Part shown: positions 44,739-55,891 of the stretch, in pieces
How positions within the stretch are numbered: position 1 is the stretch's first letter
Layout of the letters: each line of letters begins with the position of its first letter
Translations under genes and position numbers: made by a program
DNA from: Nannochloropsis oceanica
Lineage: Eukaryota > Sar > Eustigmatophyceae > Eustigmatales > Monodopsidaceae
Length of the DNA: 64,000 nt
Reading direction: 5' to 3'
NCBI GenBank assembly: GCA_004519485.1
Contig: CP038128.1
Location: 823,001 to 887,000, forward strand
The notes under the pieces: generated by a model
The model's database searches: none
Told to the model about the DNA's origin: nothing
Seen by the model: the letters and a program-made list of their open reading frames with translations, nothing else

Positions 44739-45460
44739 TCTTGCAGTGGTATAGCGTGGAGTGATTGTCTAGGTGGGCATTTCTTTTAGCAGTAAAGTAG
44801 GAAAGGGTGGTGAGATAGTGTAGCAAGTGGTCGTGAAGTGAAAGCGCATCGCAAGAGGCGTGGCTTGAGATGCTTGGGCAGGAGGCTTGTGTGGTGAGTT
44901 TTTGATTGGATGGATGATGATGAGTGTCATCTAGCGAGGGGCGGGAGGGCTGTGACAGGCTTCTGGTCTCTCTCCAACTAGCTTGTAAGCCAATCGCATG
45001 TTGTGTGCTTCGGCAGCTCGGCCTTTCAACCAGACAATGCGAGCGTAAGGGTGGCTGTGGTCTCGAATGGATGGAAGGTCGAGAAGGGTCGAGGATGCTC
45101 AATTTGGCGGCGAGTGACGACGCCGTCGTGACGTGCGGGGAGGCGGCCCGGGAGAAGAGGAAAGTGGGCCATATGCATTGCAATCTGACACCTCCATACA
45201 AGAAGGGGTACCACCGCGTCTTACAGTCCTTTCTCCAATCGATCTTGAAAGTTTTGCACATTAGCGGAGCATGTTACGGTAGTGAAGCATGTCTCCCCGC
45301 CCAACCTTCTTCCACGGCCGTCCCTGAGGACTGCCCCACATCCAAAATCCACGAACACAGTCATGCATGTATACATCGCCCTATTCTTGGCTGACTTTAC
45401 AGCTCTAAACCACGGATGCACACAACACAGGCGTAGCTTCGTCCCCCCCATCACCGAATT
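44739..45460. other. Divergent promoter region, Lys-rich protein and SGNH hydrolase
   Basis: This 722-bp region contains overlapping open frames of more than 150 codons on both strands (44611-45261 minus, 44924-45394 plus). Both are Ser/His/Cys-rich without domain character, so I treat them as chance. Confidence 0.4.
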
Positions 45461-46954
45461 ATGCTGGGCTTTCGCCGCCAGAGCAAGCGGGACCGCGGTA
45501 TGTCCATTCGCAACCTCTCACACGAGGGCGTTGAAGAGAGTAGAAACCTGTGGCACACCGGGGGGGCTCCGGCTCGTCTGGGTAAGACGCACAAGCCCGT
45601 AGTCCTTGTTATGGGAGACTCGCATACGCAAGGCATGTACGGGGCCTGTTATGTCAAACTGCTCCAAGCCAAGTTTCCTAAGTTTCACATCGTCAACGGA
45701 GGCCGGAATGGCGAAGTCCTGGAAAGCATTCGAAGACGTACTGGCTCTTACCTCAAGACGTATGGTGGTGACATAGTGGGGGTCATTATCCTAGGCGGCA
45801 CCAACGACTGTCTCGCCAACCTCAATTCCTCGACACGGACGCTCATTCGTCTATATAACCCTTTTTTGAAGGAACTCCCACCCCTGACCGAGTACACCAA
45901 GACGTTACACAAGCTTTTGGCCATGATTTACTCGCATTCGGCCTCTTCTTACATCGATATTTGCTGCGTGACCCCGCCAATTATCGCTGAGTTTCCTAGC
46001 TCTCCTGAAAACGTGGTGGTGGATAGTCTGTGTGAGGCCATCCGGAAGACAGTGCGCGATTTCACGCACGTTAAGAACGAGAACGTGCGCGCCCGGGGGT
46101 CATCTGACAGCCTGGAAAAGAGTGCTGGGACAACTGGAAGAATTCATGGGGTGATTAGCATCAGCATTGAGGAGAATGTGGAAGTGCAAGATGGCAAAGC
46201 TCATAAGCAACAGCAGCAGAAGCAGCAGCAACAGCAGTCGCTTCAGCCTACGCATTCCCTTATCAACTATTCTTCTCACCACAGATACTGCCCTTCCACA
46301 TCTGCCCTTTTCCCTTCGTCTTCATGCTTTGGAAACTCCAAGCATCCCAAACCGCGGCTACGTCGTCGTTTGCACTGCATCGATTTTAACGCGCGGATGA
46401 AACGACATCTGGAGGAAGTGCTTGGTCATAAAACGCGCAAAGCATTTGAGCCCGACTTTTTTAATATGTGTTTCAATAGCGGGATGAGCTTGTTAAGCGG
46501 GGCTTTGGTGAAATGGGACACAGTGTCGGCAGCTCGGGGATTGGCGCTGCACAACGACGGCGTGCACTTGAATGAAAGGGCGATCGAGCCGCTCGTCAAC
46601 TCATTGAGTGCCTGGTTGGAAGCACTCCAAGAAGAAATCTACATGCAGCATACCCGGGAGGCATATGCGTCGGCGTCTTCAGGGGAGCAGCTTTTGTCTT
46701 CTTTGGTCTCTACCTTGAAATTCGCAGAGGAAACTATAAGGGGGGGGGAAGGACGGGAGGCCGCGATTACAGCTGAACGCGGGAAGAACGGATCGGGAAT
46801 AGACATTGCAGAGAGACATGGAGATATTTTAAGCATGGTTGATAGTGATGTTGAGGTCATGCCTGAAAATGACACCATTGAGGCCAGTAAGGGGGTTGAT
46901 ATGGCGGGAGAGGCCAGTTTGGTTAGGCCCGTGATGAGGCGGGCATTGGCGTGA
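45461..46954 (+). CDS. SGNH/GDSL-type hydrolase domain protein
   Basis: This is a single 497-codon exon. The SGNH blocks are in order: block I VVLVMGDSHTQG (nucleophile Ser54), block II VNGGRNGEVLESI (oxyanion Gly), block III IILGGTNDCLANL (Asn) and block V ALHNDGVHLNERAI (catalytic Asp and His). This family hydrolyses esters of lipids, glycans or acylated compounds; the substrate cannot be told. An insertion between blocks III and V contains a Gln-rich run at about 46206-46250 and a Ser/His-rich segment, making the protein longer than simple SGNH hydrolases. The C-terminal about 130 residues are polar and lack recognisable motifs. No signal peptide is present: the N-terminus is basic (MLGFRRQSKRDRG). 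Confidence 0.85.
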   Translation: MLGFRRQSKRDRGMSIRNLSHEGVEESRNLWHTGGAPARLGKTHKPVVLVMGDSHTQGMYGACYVKLLQAKFPKFHIVNGGRNGEVLESIRRRTGSYLKTYGGDIVGVIILGGTNDCLANLNSSTRTLIRLYNPFLKELPPLTEYTKTLHKLLAMIYSHSASSYIDICCVTPPIIAEFPSSPENVVVDSLCEAIRKTVRDFTHVKNENVRARGSSDSLEKSAGTTGRIHGVISISIEENVEVQDGKAHKQQQQKQQQQQSLQPTHSLINYSSHHRYCPSTSALFPSSSCFGNSKHPKPRLRRRLHCIDFNARMKRHLEEVLGHKTRKAFEPDFFNMCFNSGMSLLSGALVKWDTVSAARGLALHNDGVHLNERAIEPLVNSLSAWLEALQEEIYMQHTREAYASASSGEQLLSSLVSTLKFAEETIRGGEGREAAITAERGKNGSGIDIAERHGDILSMVDSDVEVMPENDTIEASKGVDMAGEASLVRPVMRRALA

Positions 46955-47044
46955 AGGAGGAGGCACACACTTTGTACTTAGATACCAAAATGTATTGCGA
47001 ATGCAGGTTTTTAAATAGCAATCAAAGGAAAGCGTAAAATCGAT

Positions 47045-47076
47045 GTCCGTATGTGGAGTAGTCCGTATGTGGAGTA
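47045..47076. repeat. Tandem duplication, 16-bp unit x2
   Basis: The unit GTCCGTATGTGGAGTA occurs twice without mismatch and is followed by a shortened third remnant (GTGGAGTA). It is downstream of the SGNH gene stop and shows recent slippage or duplication. Confidence 0.85.
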
Positions 47077-47177
47077 GTGGAGTAAAGAAGGAGTTTGCAT
47101 GTGCGACCCGTTGATGGGAAACAACCAAACTGTGGCACCCCCAGCCTTTTCTCAGGCACCTATTTAATTTATTTGGG

Positions 47178-47223
47178 GTCAAGCTTTGCGGTTCTTCTAA
47201 GTCAAGCTTTGCGCTTCTTCTTA
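47178..47223. repeat. Tandem duplication, 23-bp unit x2
   Basis: Two adjacent copies of a unit beginning GTCAAGCTTTGCG and ending TTCTTCT plus two bases differ at two positions. Confidence 0.8.
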
Positions 47224-47892
47224 TTCTTTGACTGTCATAATCGATAATATTGTTTTTTCATGCATACGACAATTTCACGGGTTTTGGGATAAAAGGATGT
47301 GAGAGGGCATTCCAGGACAGATGAAACGTTCTGAAAACCACATGTGAAACATTTTTTCCATTTCCTGATTCTGAAATAAACCAAAATCGTGTGGGACGGG
47401 AAGTGTCTCACAGAAGTATTTACCATGTGCTATTCGAGTTCCAAAAGATCGACGCCAACAGCTCGACAGTGCATGTCGCCACGTTTGGGTTTATTCCCCC
47501 TGGTCCACGCACGATAAGATCCGCATACAGTCAGCAGGGCCTGCTAGCTTCCAAAAACATGCCACCAAACTCAACGACCAGTGGCTAGGGTGTTATGACC
47601 TCATTTTCGGCTGTACTTGCGCTCCGATTTCACAATATAGGGGAACCGAAAGGTCAACACCGTCGGTGCTGCGAGCTCTGATGTCAGTAAGTTGGTAACT
47701 TTGTTCCTCGCGGGTAGCTGTAGAGAAAGGACAAGGACGTACCAATACCTAGTCTGACCATTCTGTATATAAGTCTTGGTACATTCAACTCCAAGTTACG
47801 GTCTGGGGTTGTTTGTACGTCGTACGTCGCACCTCCCCGGCCACTGAATCCACGCACTTTATATACCTCATCTCCACACCTTCGCTCATCAC

Positions 47893-49170
47893 ATGCACTC
47901 TGAACAGGCCGCCGTTTGCCAGCCAAGTTCACACAAAGAAGTATTGCGCGCCAGGGCACCCATTAGCGCTCATCTACTCAAGCAACGCTTATTCTCCTAC
48001 ACTCAAGTCATGGTACAAACACGCAGCTCACCTGGCCACTCGATTCCGGCGCCAGACGCCACCGCAGTCGCCGGTGCTGCTGCCGCCACGACAGAGGGCG
48101 AGGACCACGGTAATAGCAGCAGCGCTAGCACCGAAAAAACTACTCCTAACAGACATGATATCAGTACTAGCAGCGGCGGCGGCAGTAGTAGCTCAAGCTG
48201 TGGCAGCAGTGAAGGTCTGTCACCTCGCCCCCTTACACCGACATACTTTGATGCGGTGACGGCGCCTGTGGGGACCGGGACACTGACGCTAGGTGATCTG
48301 GAGTGCGGCGTCTGTCTAAGCTTGTTGTGTGAAGCTGTTACAACGCCATGCGGTCACAGTCTCTGCCGACTCTGTTTGGTTCAGGCATTGCAACGACAAA
48401 CCAAGTGCCCGGTCTGTCGAGCTGTTTGCATGATCAACGCGGAGGACCACGCCGAGACCCGCCTTTTGACCCGCCTAGCCAAACGAGCCTTTCCTATCCT
48501 GTACGAGCAACGCTTGGAGGAAACGCGCCAAGAACGAGAAGCGATGAAGCTGTTGTTGCCCATCTTCTTTTACAATCTTCCTATTTTTCCTGGGGAGGTT
48601 TTGCGTTTACACTTGTTCGAGCCTCGTTACCGCTTGATGATGCAGCGCATTGTGGACGGTAGCCGACGGTTTGCTTACGTACCTAATTACTCTAATTATC
48701 GCGGCGCAAAAGATGACGTGGCTCTTATAGCTGAAGTAAAGGAAGTACGGTTCATGCGCGACGGACGAAGTGAGCTCGAGGCTCGAATCGTGGGTCGCTA
48801 CACCATTGTCGAAAGTCCTTACGTAGAGGAAGGGACCGGGGGATTGAGCTATTGTCGGCTGGCAGAGCTTCGTGATGTGGCCCCAGCCTCATCGGAGGCT
48901 GGAGAGGCTTTGATGAAAGTTAGCGCCAAGGCACGAGAGATTGCACATGCGCTGTTTTATGAGAGGAGGGACATAAAAGCAGTGGTTGTGGATAGGTACG
49001 GGGATATGCCTGGCCCGCACACACCTGAAGCGCTTTCGCTTTGGATCGCTGCAGTTTTGCCCACAGAAAATCGGCAGGAGAAGCATGCGTTGCTCGTATG
49101 TACGGATACACTGTACCGCCTCAACACGTGCTTGGCCAAGTTGCAGGCGTTGCGGGGTGAGGCTGCTTAA
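47893..49170 (+). CDS. RING finger - LON substrate-binding domain protein (LONRF-like)
   Basis: This is a single 425-codon exon. After a disordered Ser/Gly/Ala N-terminus, a C3HC4 RING spans about residues 138-175 (CGVCLSLLCEAVTTPCGHSL, then CRLCLVQALQRQTKCPVC). The LON N-terminal domain follows from about residue 203: LLLPIFFYNLPIFPGEVLRL, HLFEPRYRLMMQRIV, VALIAEVKEVRFM, GRYTIVESPY. This RING-LON order is that of LONRF proteins, which act as E3 ubiquitin ligases for misfolded proteins; LONRFs usually also carry TPRs, which are absent here. A second ATG at 48010 (MVQTRSSPGHS) is an alternative start, since the first 39 residues show no constraint. The protein is probably cytosolic. Confidence 0.88.
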   Translation: MHSEQAAVCQPSSHKEVLRARAPISAHLLKQRLFSYTQVMVQTRSSPGHSIPAPDATAVAGAAAATTEGEDHGNSSSASTEKTTPNRHDISTSSGGGSSSSSCGSSEGLSPRPLTPTYFDAVTAPVGTGTLTLGDLECGVCLSLLCEAVTTPCGHSLCRLCLVQALQRQTKCPVCRAVCMINAEDHAETRLLTRLAKRAFPILYEQRLEETRQEREAMKLLLPIFFYNLPIFPGEVLRLHLFEPRYRLMMQRIVDGSRRFAYVPNYSNYRGAKDDVALIAEVKEVRFMRDGRSELEARIVGRYTIVESPYVEEGTGGLSYCRLAELRDVAPASSEAGEALMKVSAKAREIAHALFYERRDIKAVVVDRYGDMPGPHTPEALSLWIAAVLPTENRQEKHALLVCTDTLYRLNTCLAKLQALRGEAA

Positions 49171-50315
49171 ATGTGCATGACAGGAGAAGAGAGTGGTGAA
49201 ATAGTCGAAAGTTGAATCGAAGAGTGTGTTTCATTTGATAGTGCAAAGGCTACTTGGAGTCACAAAGCTGCATGACTCAAAACAAACAGACATCAACCGT
49301 TATGTCCAGATATACATAGTCTGTACACTCACGCACACACGCCACCACCACCGCAACTATACCTATGGCTCCCTCTCCTCAGATCTTCGTTATACTTCGT
49401 GTCCTTGCGGAGGGTCGAGGTTCCCTGTACGTGCTCTCTATGTCGGTGAGGGAAGTTCTGATGGGAGAAAACGAAGAGGAAAAAGAAAGGGACAGGGATG
49501 TCATCGGTGACCACAAGATAAGAAAAACAGAATAACGTGCATATTATTTTATGAGAGATTTAAGTTGAGAAAGATAGGAGGTGGGAGGAATGGGAAGAAA
49601 CGAAGACGAATGTGAAGACAGGAAATAGCAGTGAGCAGAGAGGAAAGGCATGAAGAGCGCAGGCGGACGCACAAAATATATCACCATGTAATCGGAGATT
49701 GAAATATATGTATATGATATATATATGTGTATTGTTTGCATGGCTTCTCATTCTTCTTCTTTTTTCTTCTGTGTGGTATTATTGCTTGGGGTTACCCTCT
49801 TGCCTCATCTCTGCCACCTCTCTTCTTTTTTTTGATTCCACTCCCTTTCCCTTTCTCTCCTCTCCGGACACAGATTTTTTGACGTCGGTGTTGATGTCGC
49901 TCTTCTCTCTTCCCATCATCTCATGCCCAAGGCTCCATACTATAATCTATAGATATTTATTCCACGACAAACTAAAACACACCACACAAAATACTATCGC
50001 TACATTTTGCGTGGCGCGGCGACGCACATTCTTTCCTTTTCCTGTTTTGTATGGTTTCCCTCTGGATCCCTTCCCTCTCTAAATCACACGTCTCTTCTCC
50101 CTTTTTTTCTTCTCCTGCTCCCTCAACCTCCTATACTAGTATGCCAGCTGTTCAAGTAGTGTACGCCTTTCTTCTCATGATCCAGTTCTCCTTCTCTCTT
50201 ATCCCAAATCTTAATCCCCTCTGATTCCTTCCTTTCTTCCAACAATCAAGAATTCACTACATTCCTCGGCTCTTGTTCACCAATCATGGCTGCGCCCTTT
50301 CCTCCCCTCACTTAT
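49171..50315. other. Convergent intergenic region
   Basis: This is 1.1 kb between the 3' ends of the RING-LON gene (plus) and clathrin heavy chain (minus). An AT repeat-like stretch (about 49690-49735) and T/C-rich runs are present. No gene is supported. Confidence 0.4.
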
Positions 50316-53300
50316 CTACCACGACCCTCCGTACCCCCCCTGCGGGCCAAATCCCCCTTGAAAGCCACCCTGCGGTGGGTACGGCACTTGCTGCTGCTGC
50401 TGTTGTTGTCCATATCCTTGCGGAGGCAGAGCCATGCCAAAGCCGCCGGCCCCACCCGCTCCATATCCTCCCCCTCCCCCTCCCCCTCCCCCAATCTCAT
50501 AGCTGGTCGTCGGGTTGAATGCCTCGTTTGCCAAAAGGGCAGGCCCCCCGTCCGTGAGCATTAGGTGGTTCCCATACAAGCCCAGAGAGACAGCCGCGTC
50601 GCCCACTGCAGCAGCCGCAGAGCTCTCAGCCTCCTTGTGCGCCACATCTAGAGAGGCAGTGCGGGCTTCAAGTGCCTTGATTCGCTCATGGGCGTGACGG
50701 AGGTACTGAATGATGTAAGGCATAAAGAAATCGTAGTAGTTGTTGCGCCACGCCAGCTCAAGGGCAACATCAGGTCGGATAAGCTCGTAGCACGTAAAGA
50801 GGACGGCTGCAAAGCACTCCCTGTCTTGGACCGAGACAAAGAAGCGGAGCAGATCCTCCACCAGGTCAGCCTCCCCCGATTGCGCGGCTGTGTCGATAGC
50901 ATCCTTGTACATCTTGTCCGCCTTCGAGAGCGATACAGACTGGGCCCATCGCTTATTCTTTCTGTAAAGCGCCGCGGCCAACCTACGAAATTCCAGCAGC
51001 TCGTGGTTCTCAATCTTGACGGCGAGCGCGATCTGATCGAAGTTGTCGTGGCTATCAATGGAGTCCCTCAAGGCCGCGTAGTCCTCGTCGTCGATGTAAA
51101 GCTCATTCAATGCCTCATTTACGACGGAGATATTCTCCTTCTGCACCGACTTGAGGTAGGGCAAGACCAACGGGAGGTTCTCCGCGCGACGGAGCTGGTG
51201 GACAACACGGGCGTGATCCAGGTTTGGGGTGAGCAGGCTGAGCAACCGTTCCAAAAGCATGGGCTGCTGCTCAAGGTAAAAAGCAATGGCCCGGTAGTAA
51301 ACCTCCTGGTTGCGGGCTTTCTGGATGCAGTCGAGGAAGAGCTCGTGGTGGAAGGCGACGGGATGCTCTATCATAGTCTTGACGGCGTTGTCGGGCTGGC
51401 CGTCCTCCTTGTACAGATACACGGTCTCGTCCCAAAGCAAGGCCTTCTCGCAGGCTCGCAGCATTTTGGGAACATTCATGCGGTTGTGGAAGATCTTCAA
51501 GTGCTCCATCAGCTTTTCCGGCAGGTACTTGGAGTACAAAATCCCCAGCTCCGTGAACACCCCGGAATGGGCCCCCTCCAGCCCCAAGCCCTGCTCCAGT
51601 AGCTGCATCAGTTCTGCTGGGTGGCCCGTGCGTTCGTAGTGCTGGATCAGCTCCTCCAGATGGTCGGGGTGGACAATGATGTGCAGCCCGCAAGTCGCTG
51701 CCAGCCTAAATTCGCCCACCTTGACGCATGCGACATTTACCTCTTTCCAGGTCGAAATGCTGTTGGCCTTCTGCGCGGCATCAACGGCTTCCCGGTACTG
51801 GTTCAAATTGATATAGCAGAGGGCGAGCTTGGAGTTATTATTGATATTGTTGAACAAGAGCTTAGCCGCTTCGTAGTTCCCCTCCTCAAACAGCCGCTCG
51901 CCGATATTCTGGATGTTAGCAACATTTGGTGCCGCAATAAACTCCTCCAGCTCTGACAATTTGCTAGTCTTGGCCAGCGAGTAGATGTACTCTGTGTCTA
52001 CCTGCGGCTCCTTGACCTGCTTTCGCACCATCTTCAGGTACCGGACCAAGTCCCCGAAGGCCCCGTACCGTTGCGCCACAACAATCACATCCGAATAGTG
52101 CGCGGGATCGCTGGCTTTGATATAGGAATTGACAGCCTCGTGCACGTTGTCGTCATCCAGCTGCGCCTTGGCCAGCTTTGACCACACCTCCGGCTCGTTG
52201 ATCCGTTCCGCAAACGCCTTCGCACGGTCCAAGGCACGCAAATTATCCACTAGCACCTCGCAAGCCGCCCGGTTGAGGCCCCCCCGCTCCTCTGCGCTTT
52301 TGGCAGCCTTGGCAAATTTGACATAAATAGCAAAGGCCTCCTCGTACAATTCATACTGCTCCGAAGCCGCGATCTTAGCTATTTCCGGCCCGTCAAAGTT
52401 ATCTAGCCGATTTATGTAATCCTGCACGCGCTCCTTTTCGGACTTGATCGCCGTCAAAATTAATAAATTCTGCAACGAGCGGGTATTAGAGAACTTGGAC
52501 CCGTGCAATACAATTCGCTCCAGTAGCTCGATTAATTCCACACTCAGGTTGGCAGCCATAAATGCCTTGACGGTCTCGGACACCTGTTCTGCCGTCTCCG
52601 TTTCCGGCAGCGCCGTCTGCACCACCTGATCAATCAGCGCTCGTCGGTGTTGATTTTCCTCCGCCAGCACCTTAGCCCAGAGCTCGCCGTCACGCTTCTC
52701 AATGAGGTACCGGGCTTGGTCCTTGAAAAGTCCATTCTCATTTGTCACCCGGATGAGATCATCATCGCACGACCCACCCCCGCGACAGTAGGCCAAGAAG
52801 GCCAGGGACGGGTCGAGCTTCTCGCAGAACTTGCCTAGCACCAAGGGATCGTAGAACTGGTTATTCTTCAAGAAGTTGACCGGGTCCCGGTTCAAGGTGA
52901 TGTAGATCTTTCCTATGGCATTGTGTGTGGCCGTCTCCGTGTTGCCAGTCGCCACCAAGGACTCGAGCCAGGGCTGGGCGATCCGAAGCCGGTTGCGGCG
53001 CTCCACCTGATATTGATTATGAGGATGGGTAAGTAAGAAGGGGAATGAGTAAATTGCTACAGTCAATTGATTTTTTTCATTATCTTATATATGCTGGTGG
53101 CGGGTCTCAGTTACGTTCAAGGGAGGAAGACTCACCCCCCCCTCGGCTTCATCGCCCCTGGGCGTGCTCCAGAAGGAATACGATCAAGGAAATCAGATTT
53201 CAGCAACGGATTGAGTTATGTTACATCCTCCGAAGCGCCACACAAAAAATCAATTAATAAGAAAATACACGCGAAAAAAATCCGGGCAAAGTACTATTAC

Positions 53301-55891
53301 CTCACATCCATCCTCCCTTCCCACCTTACCTGCTCGACCAACTCCTCCACCGGGCAAGCAATGCCGATGCTCTGCAGTAACATGCGAACGAAATCCTCGT
53401 TACAATCCAAATCCAGCAATTTCCCCACCACCTGAGGCGTCTTGGCCGGCGATACCTTCTGTACGTACACCTCGATGTACTTTTTCAGATTGTTCGTGTA
53501 CAAATACCCAGTCATCTCCTCAATAAACCCGTGTCGATCACACACATAAATCAACGGCTTAGGGTCCGGCAGCTTGGCTTCCATCAAAAATGCCTTCACT
53601 TCTTGCGGGTTGTACACGGTAGAGTCCCTACAGACACGCTCCACCTCCTTAAGCTGCCCCAGCTTCGCAGCGGCCTCGATGTACTTAAAATGCACCAAGG
53701 GCTCCTGCGACGTGTTAACAATGGCCGACAAATAGTAATACAATCCCTCGAACGACTTGAACTTCTCAAACATCTTCACCAGCGGCTCGGGACCAAGCTG
53801 ATCCGAGTACTTGGTAGCGACCTGCACAACCAACTGAAGGTTTTGACGGAGATTGGCTCCCAAAAGATCGTTCAAGCACTCGAGCGTCGTATCCTTATTA
53901 AGCCTCCCGAAGAAGGCCAAGAGGAAATCCGGGCTGAGTGCGGCACCGCCTTTGGCCATAATGCGCTTGATATCCGCCAGGTTGGTGTAGTGCTCAAGGG
54001 CACGTTGGAAGAGGCCGGCTTGCTCGCAGAGCTTGGCGACCACGGGGCGGTCATAATGAGAAAACATTTCATTCTGCAAAATGGCCTCGGCAAATTGCGG
54101 ATTACCACTCAATAAAATGATCTCCAACAACTTCGTTTGCAGATGGCCCTCCTCTCGCTTGTTCGCCTTCAGAGCCTCCAGAAGGAATGCCGTCGTCTCT
54201 TGCACCCGATTGAGCGACATGAATATATCAACAACTGCCTGCGTCTCGATCAGAGGCCCCTGTTCGTTCGCCACCAGCCTCTTGGCAAAATCAACCGCTC
54301 CCTGAGGGTGAGCCCGTACGAGATTCTGGAGCAGATGCGTGTAATCAGCGCGATATCCTACTTTCTGCGCGTACGCGACGATCTTGTCAAACTCCCCCCG
54401 TTGCAAAAAACAGTTGATGGCCTTCTCCGGTACGTTCGCGCGGATGTAGACAGACAAAGCTAAGTTAGCATCAATAGGATAAAGCAAATCACCCAACTCC
54501 TCTGACGCCTCAAGCTTATCTCCCGTCAGCCACTTCTCTATCAGCTGCGTGCGTCCTGAGGCCAACTCGACCAGCTGCAAGGACTCGCTCTTATTCAACG
54601 GCCCGACCTCTAAGAGAATGGAAAAATACTGAAAGATTGGTTGAGGCGCACCCGCAATCGTCGGTATCTGCTTAAACCTGTCCACCGTCTCCTGCGTCCG
54701 CAAAATACCCTGTGGAGACTCCGCCGCCAAGTGTGCAGCCCCTGCTGTATCACCTTGGGCCAATAGCTTGTTGAACTCCGCCACGTACAGATCACGGGCC
54801 CCCGGAAGGTTGAGCCGGCGGGAGATGTTGATGGCCAGCTGGTTGTCGCGGAGGACTTGAACGATGTAAGGGACGATGGTCTGCTCGTTGATATTCATCT
54901 GTAAAACTTTCCCGGAGCGAGCAGTGATCCCAAGCACCCCATTAGAGGCGTCTTGAGTGGCGGTTGCGAAGACAGTGTCCTTGGCGATGCGGTTGGGGGT
55001 GCGATAGATGGTCTTGCCAGTGTGAATGTCAAACAGGAAGAGGTACCCCATCCGCGTTATCATGAAAATGATATCTTGCCCAGGAGCCGACGTCATGGAG
55101 ACGGGGAAATCGTTGGGGGCCTCTGCGGGGAATTGAATGAACTGGGGCTGCAGGCGAAAGACACCGCCTGGAGCGTCTTTGTCGCGACCCACTTCCATCA
55201 CGAAGAGCTTGGCAGGCTGCTCGGACTTCTTCTCCTCAAAGATCAAGACCTGTGCCGGATCCGTGCGTCCAGGCACCTTGATAGTGGCAAAGCACCCGGC
55301 ATGGCCCTGCAGTTGCTGGTAGCGGGACTTCTCGATGGAGTAGAGGTGGATGCGACCGTCAATCACACCGTTGGACCCCGCCGAGATCCCGACCAGCAAA
55401 GCCCATTTTCCGTCCCCGCTCAGCTTGTACGAGATCACCTGCGTCCCCTCAGGGAAAACATCGAACTTGTCCAACTTAACAGGCGGGGCGTCACCCTCGA
55501 TAGACCAGTGGTAAACGCCGTTCTGTGTGACGAGGGCGATGGTATTGGGCGTGACCCACCGCCAGAAAATGATGGGGTCAGGCGTCTGGTAGGACTTCAT
55601 CTTGGCACGAAGCTCCAAGTTAAAAATCTGCAGCTGGGTGCCCGCTCGCAGGGCCAGGACCTTTGAGACCGGGTTCATGATGGCTGCTTCTGCCGAGATG
55701 GGTCGCCGGGTGACGGCGTTGCCTGCCTGGAGGTCGACCATAACGACGTTCTGCTGGTCCCCCACCGTCTCGCAGGTGACAATAAACTTGTCCGATTCCA
55801 TTGTCGTGCTTCCAAACTTGACGGCCTCTGGGTTTATGCCCAGTGCTGGCAGGTCCAGGAGCTCCAGCAGCACGATGGGGTGTTGTGCCAT
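50316..55891 (-). CDS. CLTC: Clathrin heavy chain, 2 exons
   Basis: Exon 1 is 55891-53330. The 323-bp intron has donor GTAAGG and acceptor ATCAG, phase 0. Exon 2 is 53006-50316. The junction restores VEELVEQ|VERRNRLRIAQPWL, as in other clathrins. Total is 1750 aa, slightly longer than the usual about 1675. The N-terminal seven-bladed propeller starts MAQHPIVLLELLDLPALGIN and contains RTPNRIAKDTVF. The leg is built of clathrin repeats (for example YIKASDPAHYSDVIVVAQRY, DPSLAFLAYCRGGGSCDDDL). The trimerisation region ends with HLMLTDGGPALLANEAF, matching the PLMLTAGPS region of animal CHC. The tail is Gly- and Gln-rich, a longer version of the Gly/Gln/Tyr tail seen in animals. The protein forms the triskelion coat for endocytic and trans-Golgi vesicles. 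The upstream in-frame ATG at 55945 would add 18 unconserved residues and is rejected. Confidence 0.97.

Larger units (their letters stand above)
46955..47892. other. Intergenic region with two short tandem repeats
   Basis: It separates two plus-strand genes. Apart from the two short direct repeats listed separately, it holds 3' flank of the SGNH gene and promoter of the RING-LON gene. Confidence 0.4.

Noticed and set aside
50688-51602. 304-codon plus-strand ORF antisense to clathrin
   Set aside because: It mirrors the codon pattern of the clathrin exon, has no domain, and clathrin homology is decisive on the other strand. The same applies to 54953-55666 and 53531-54115.
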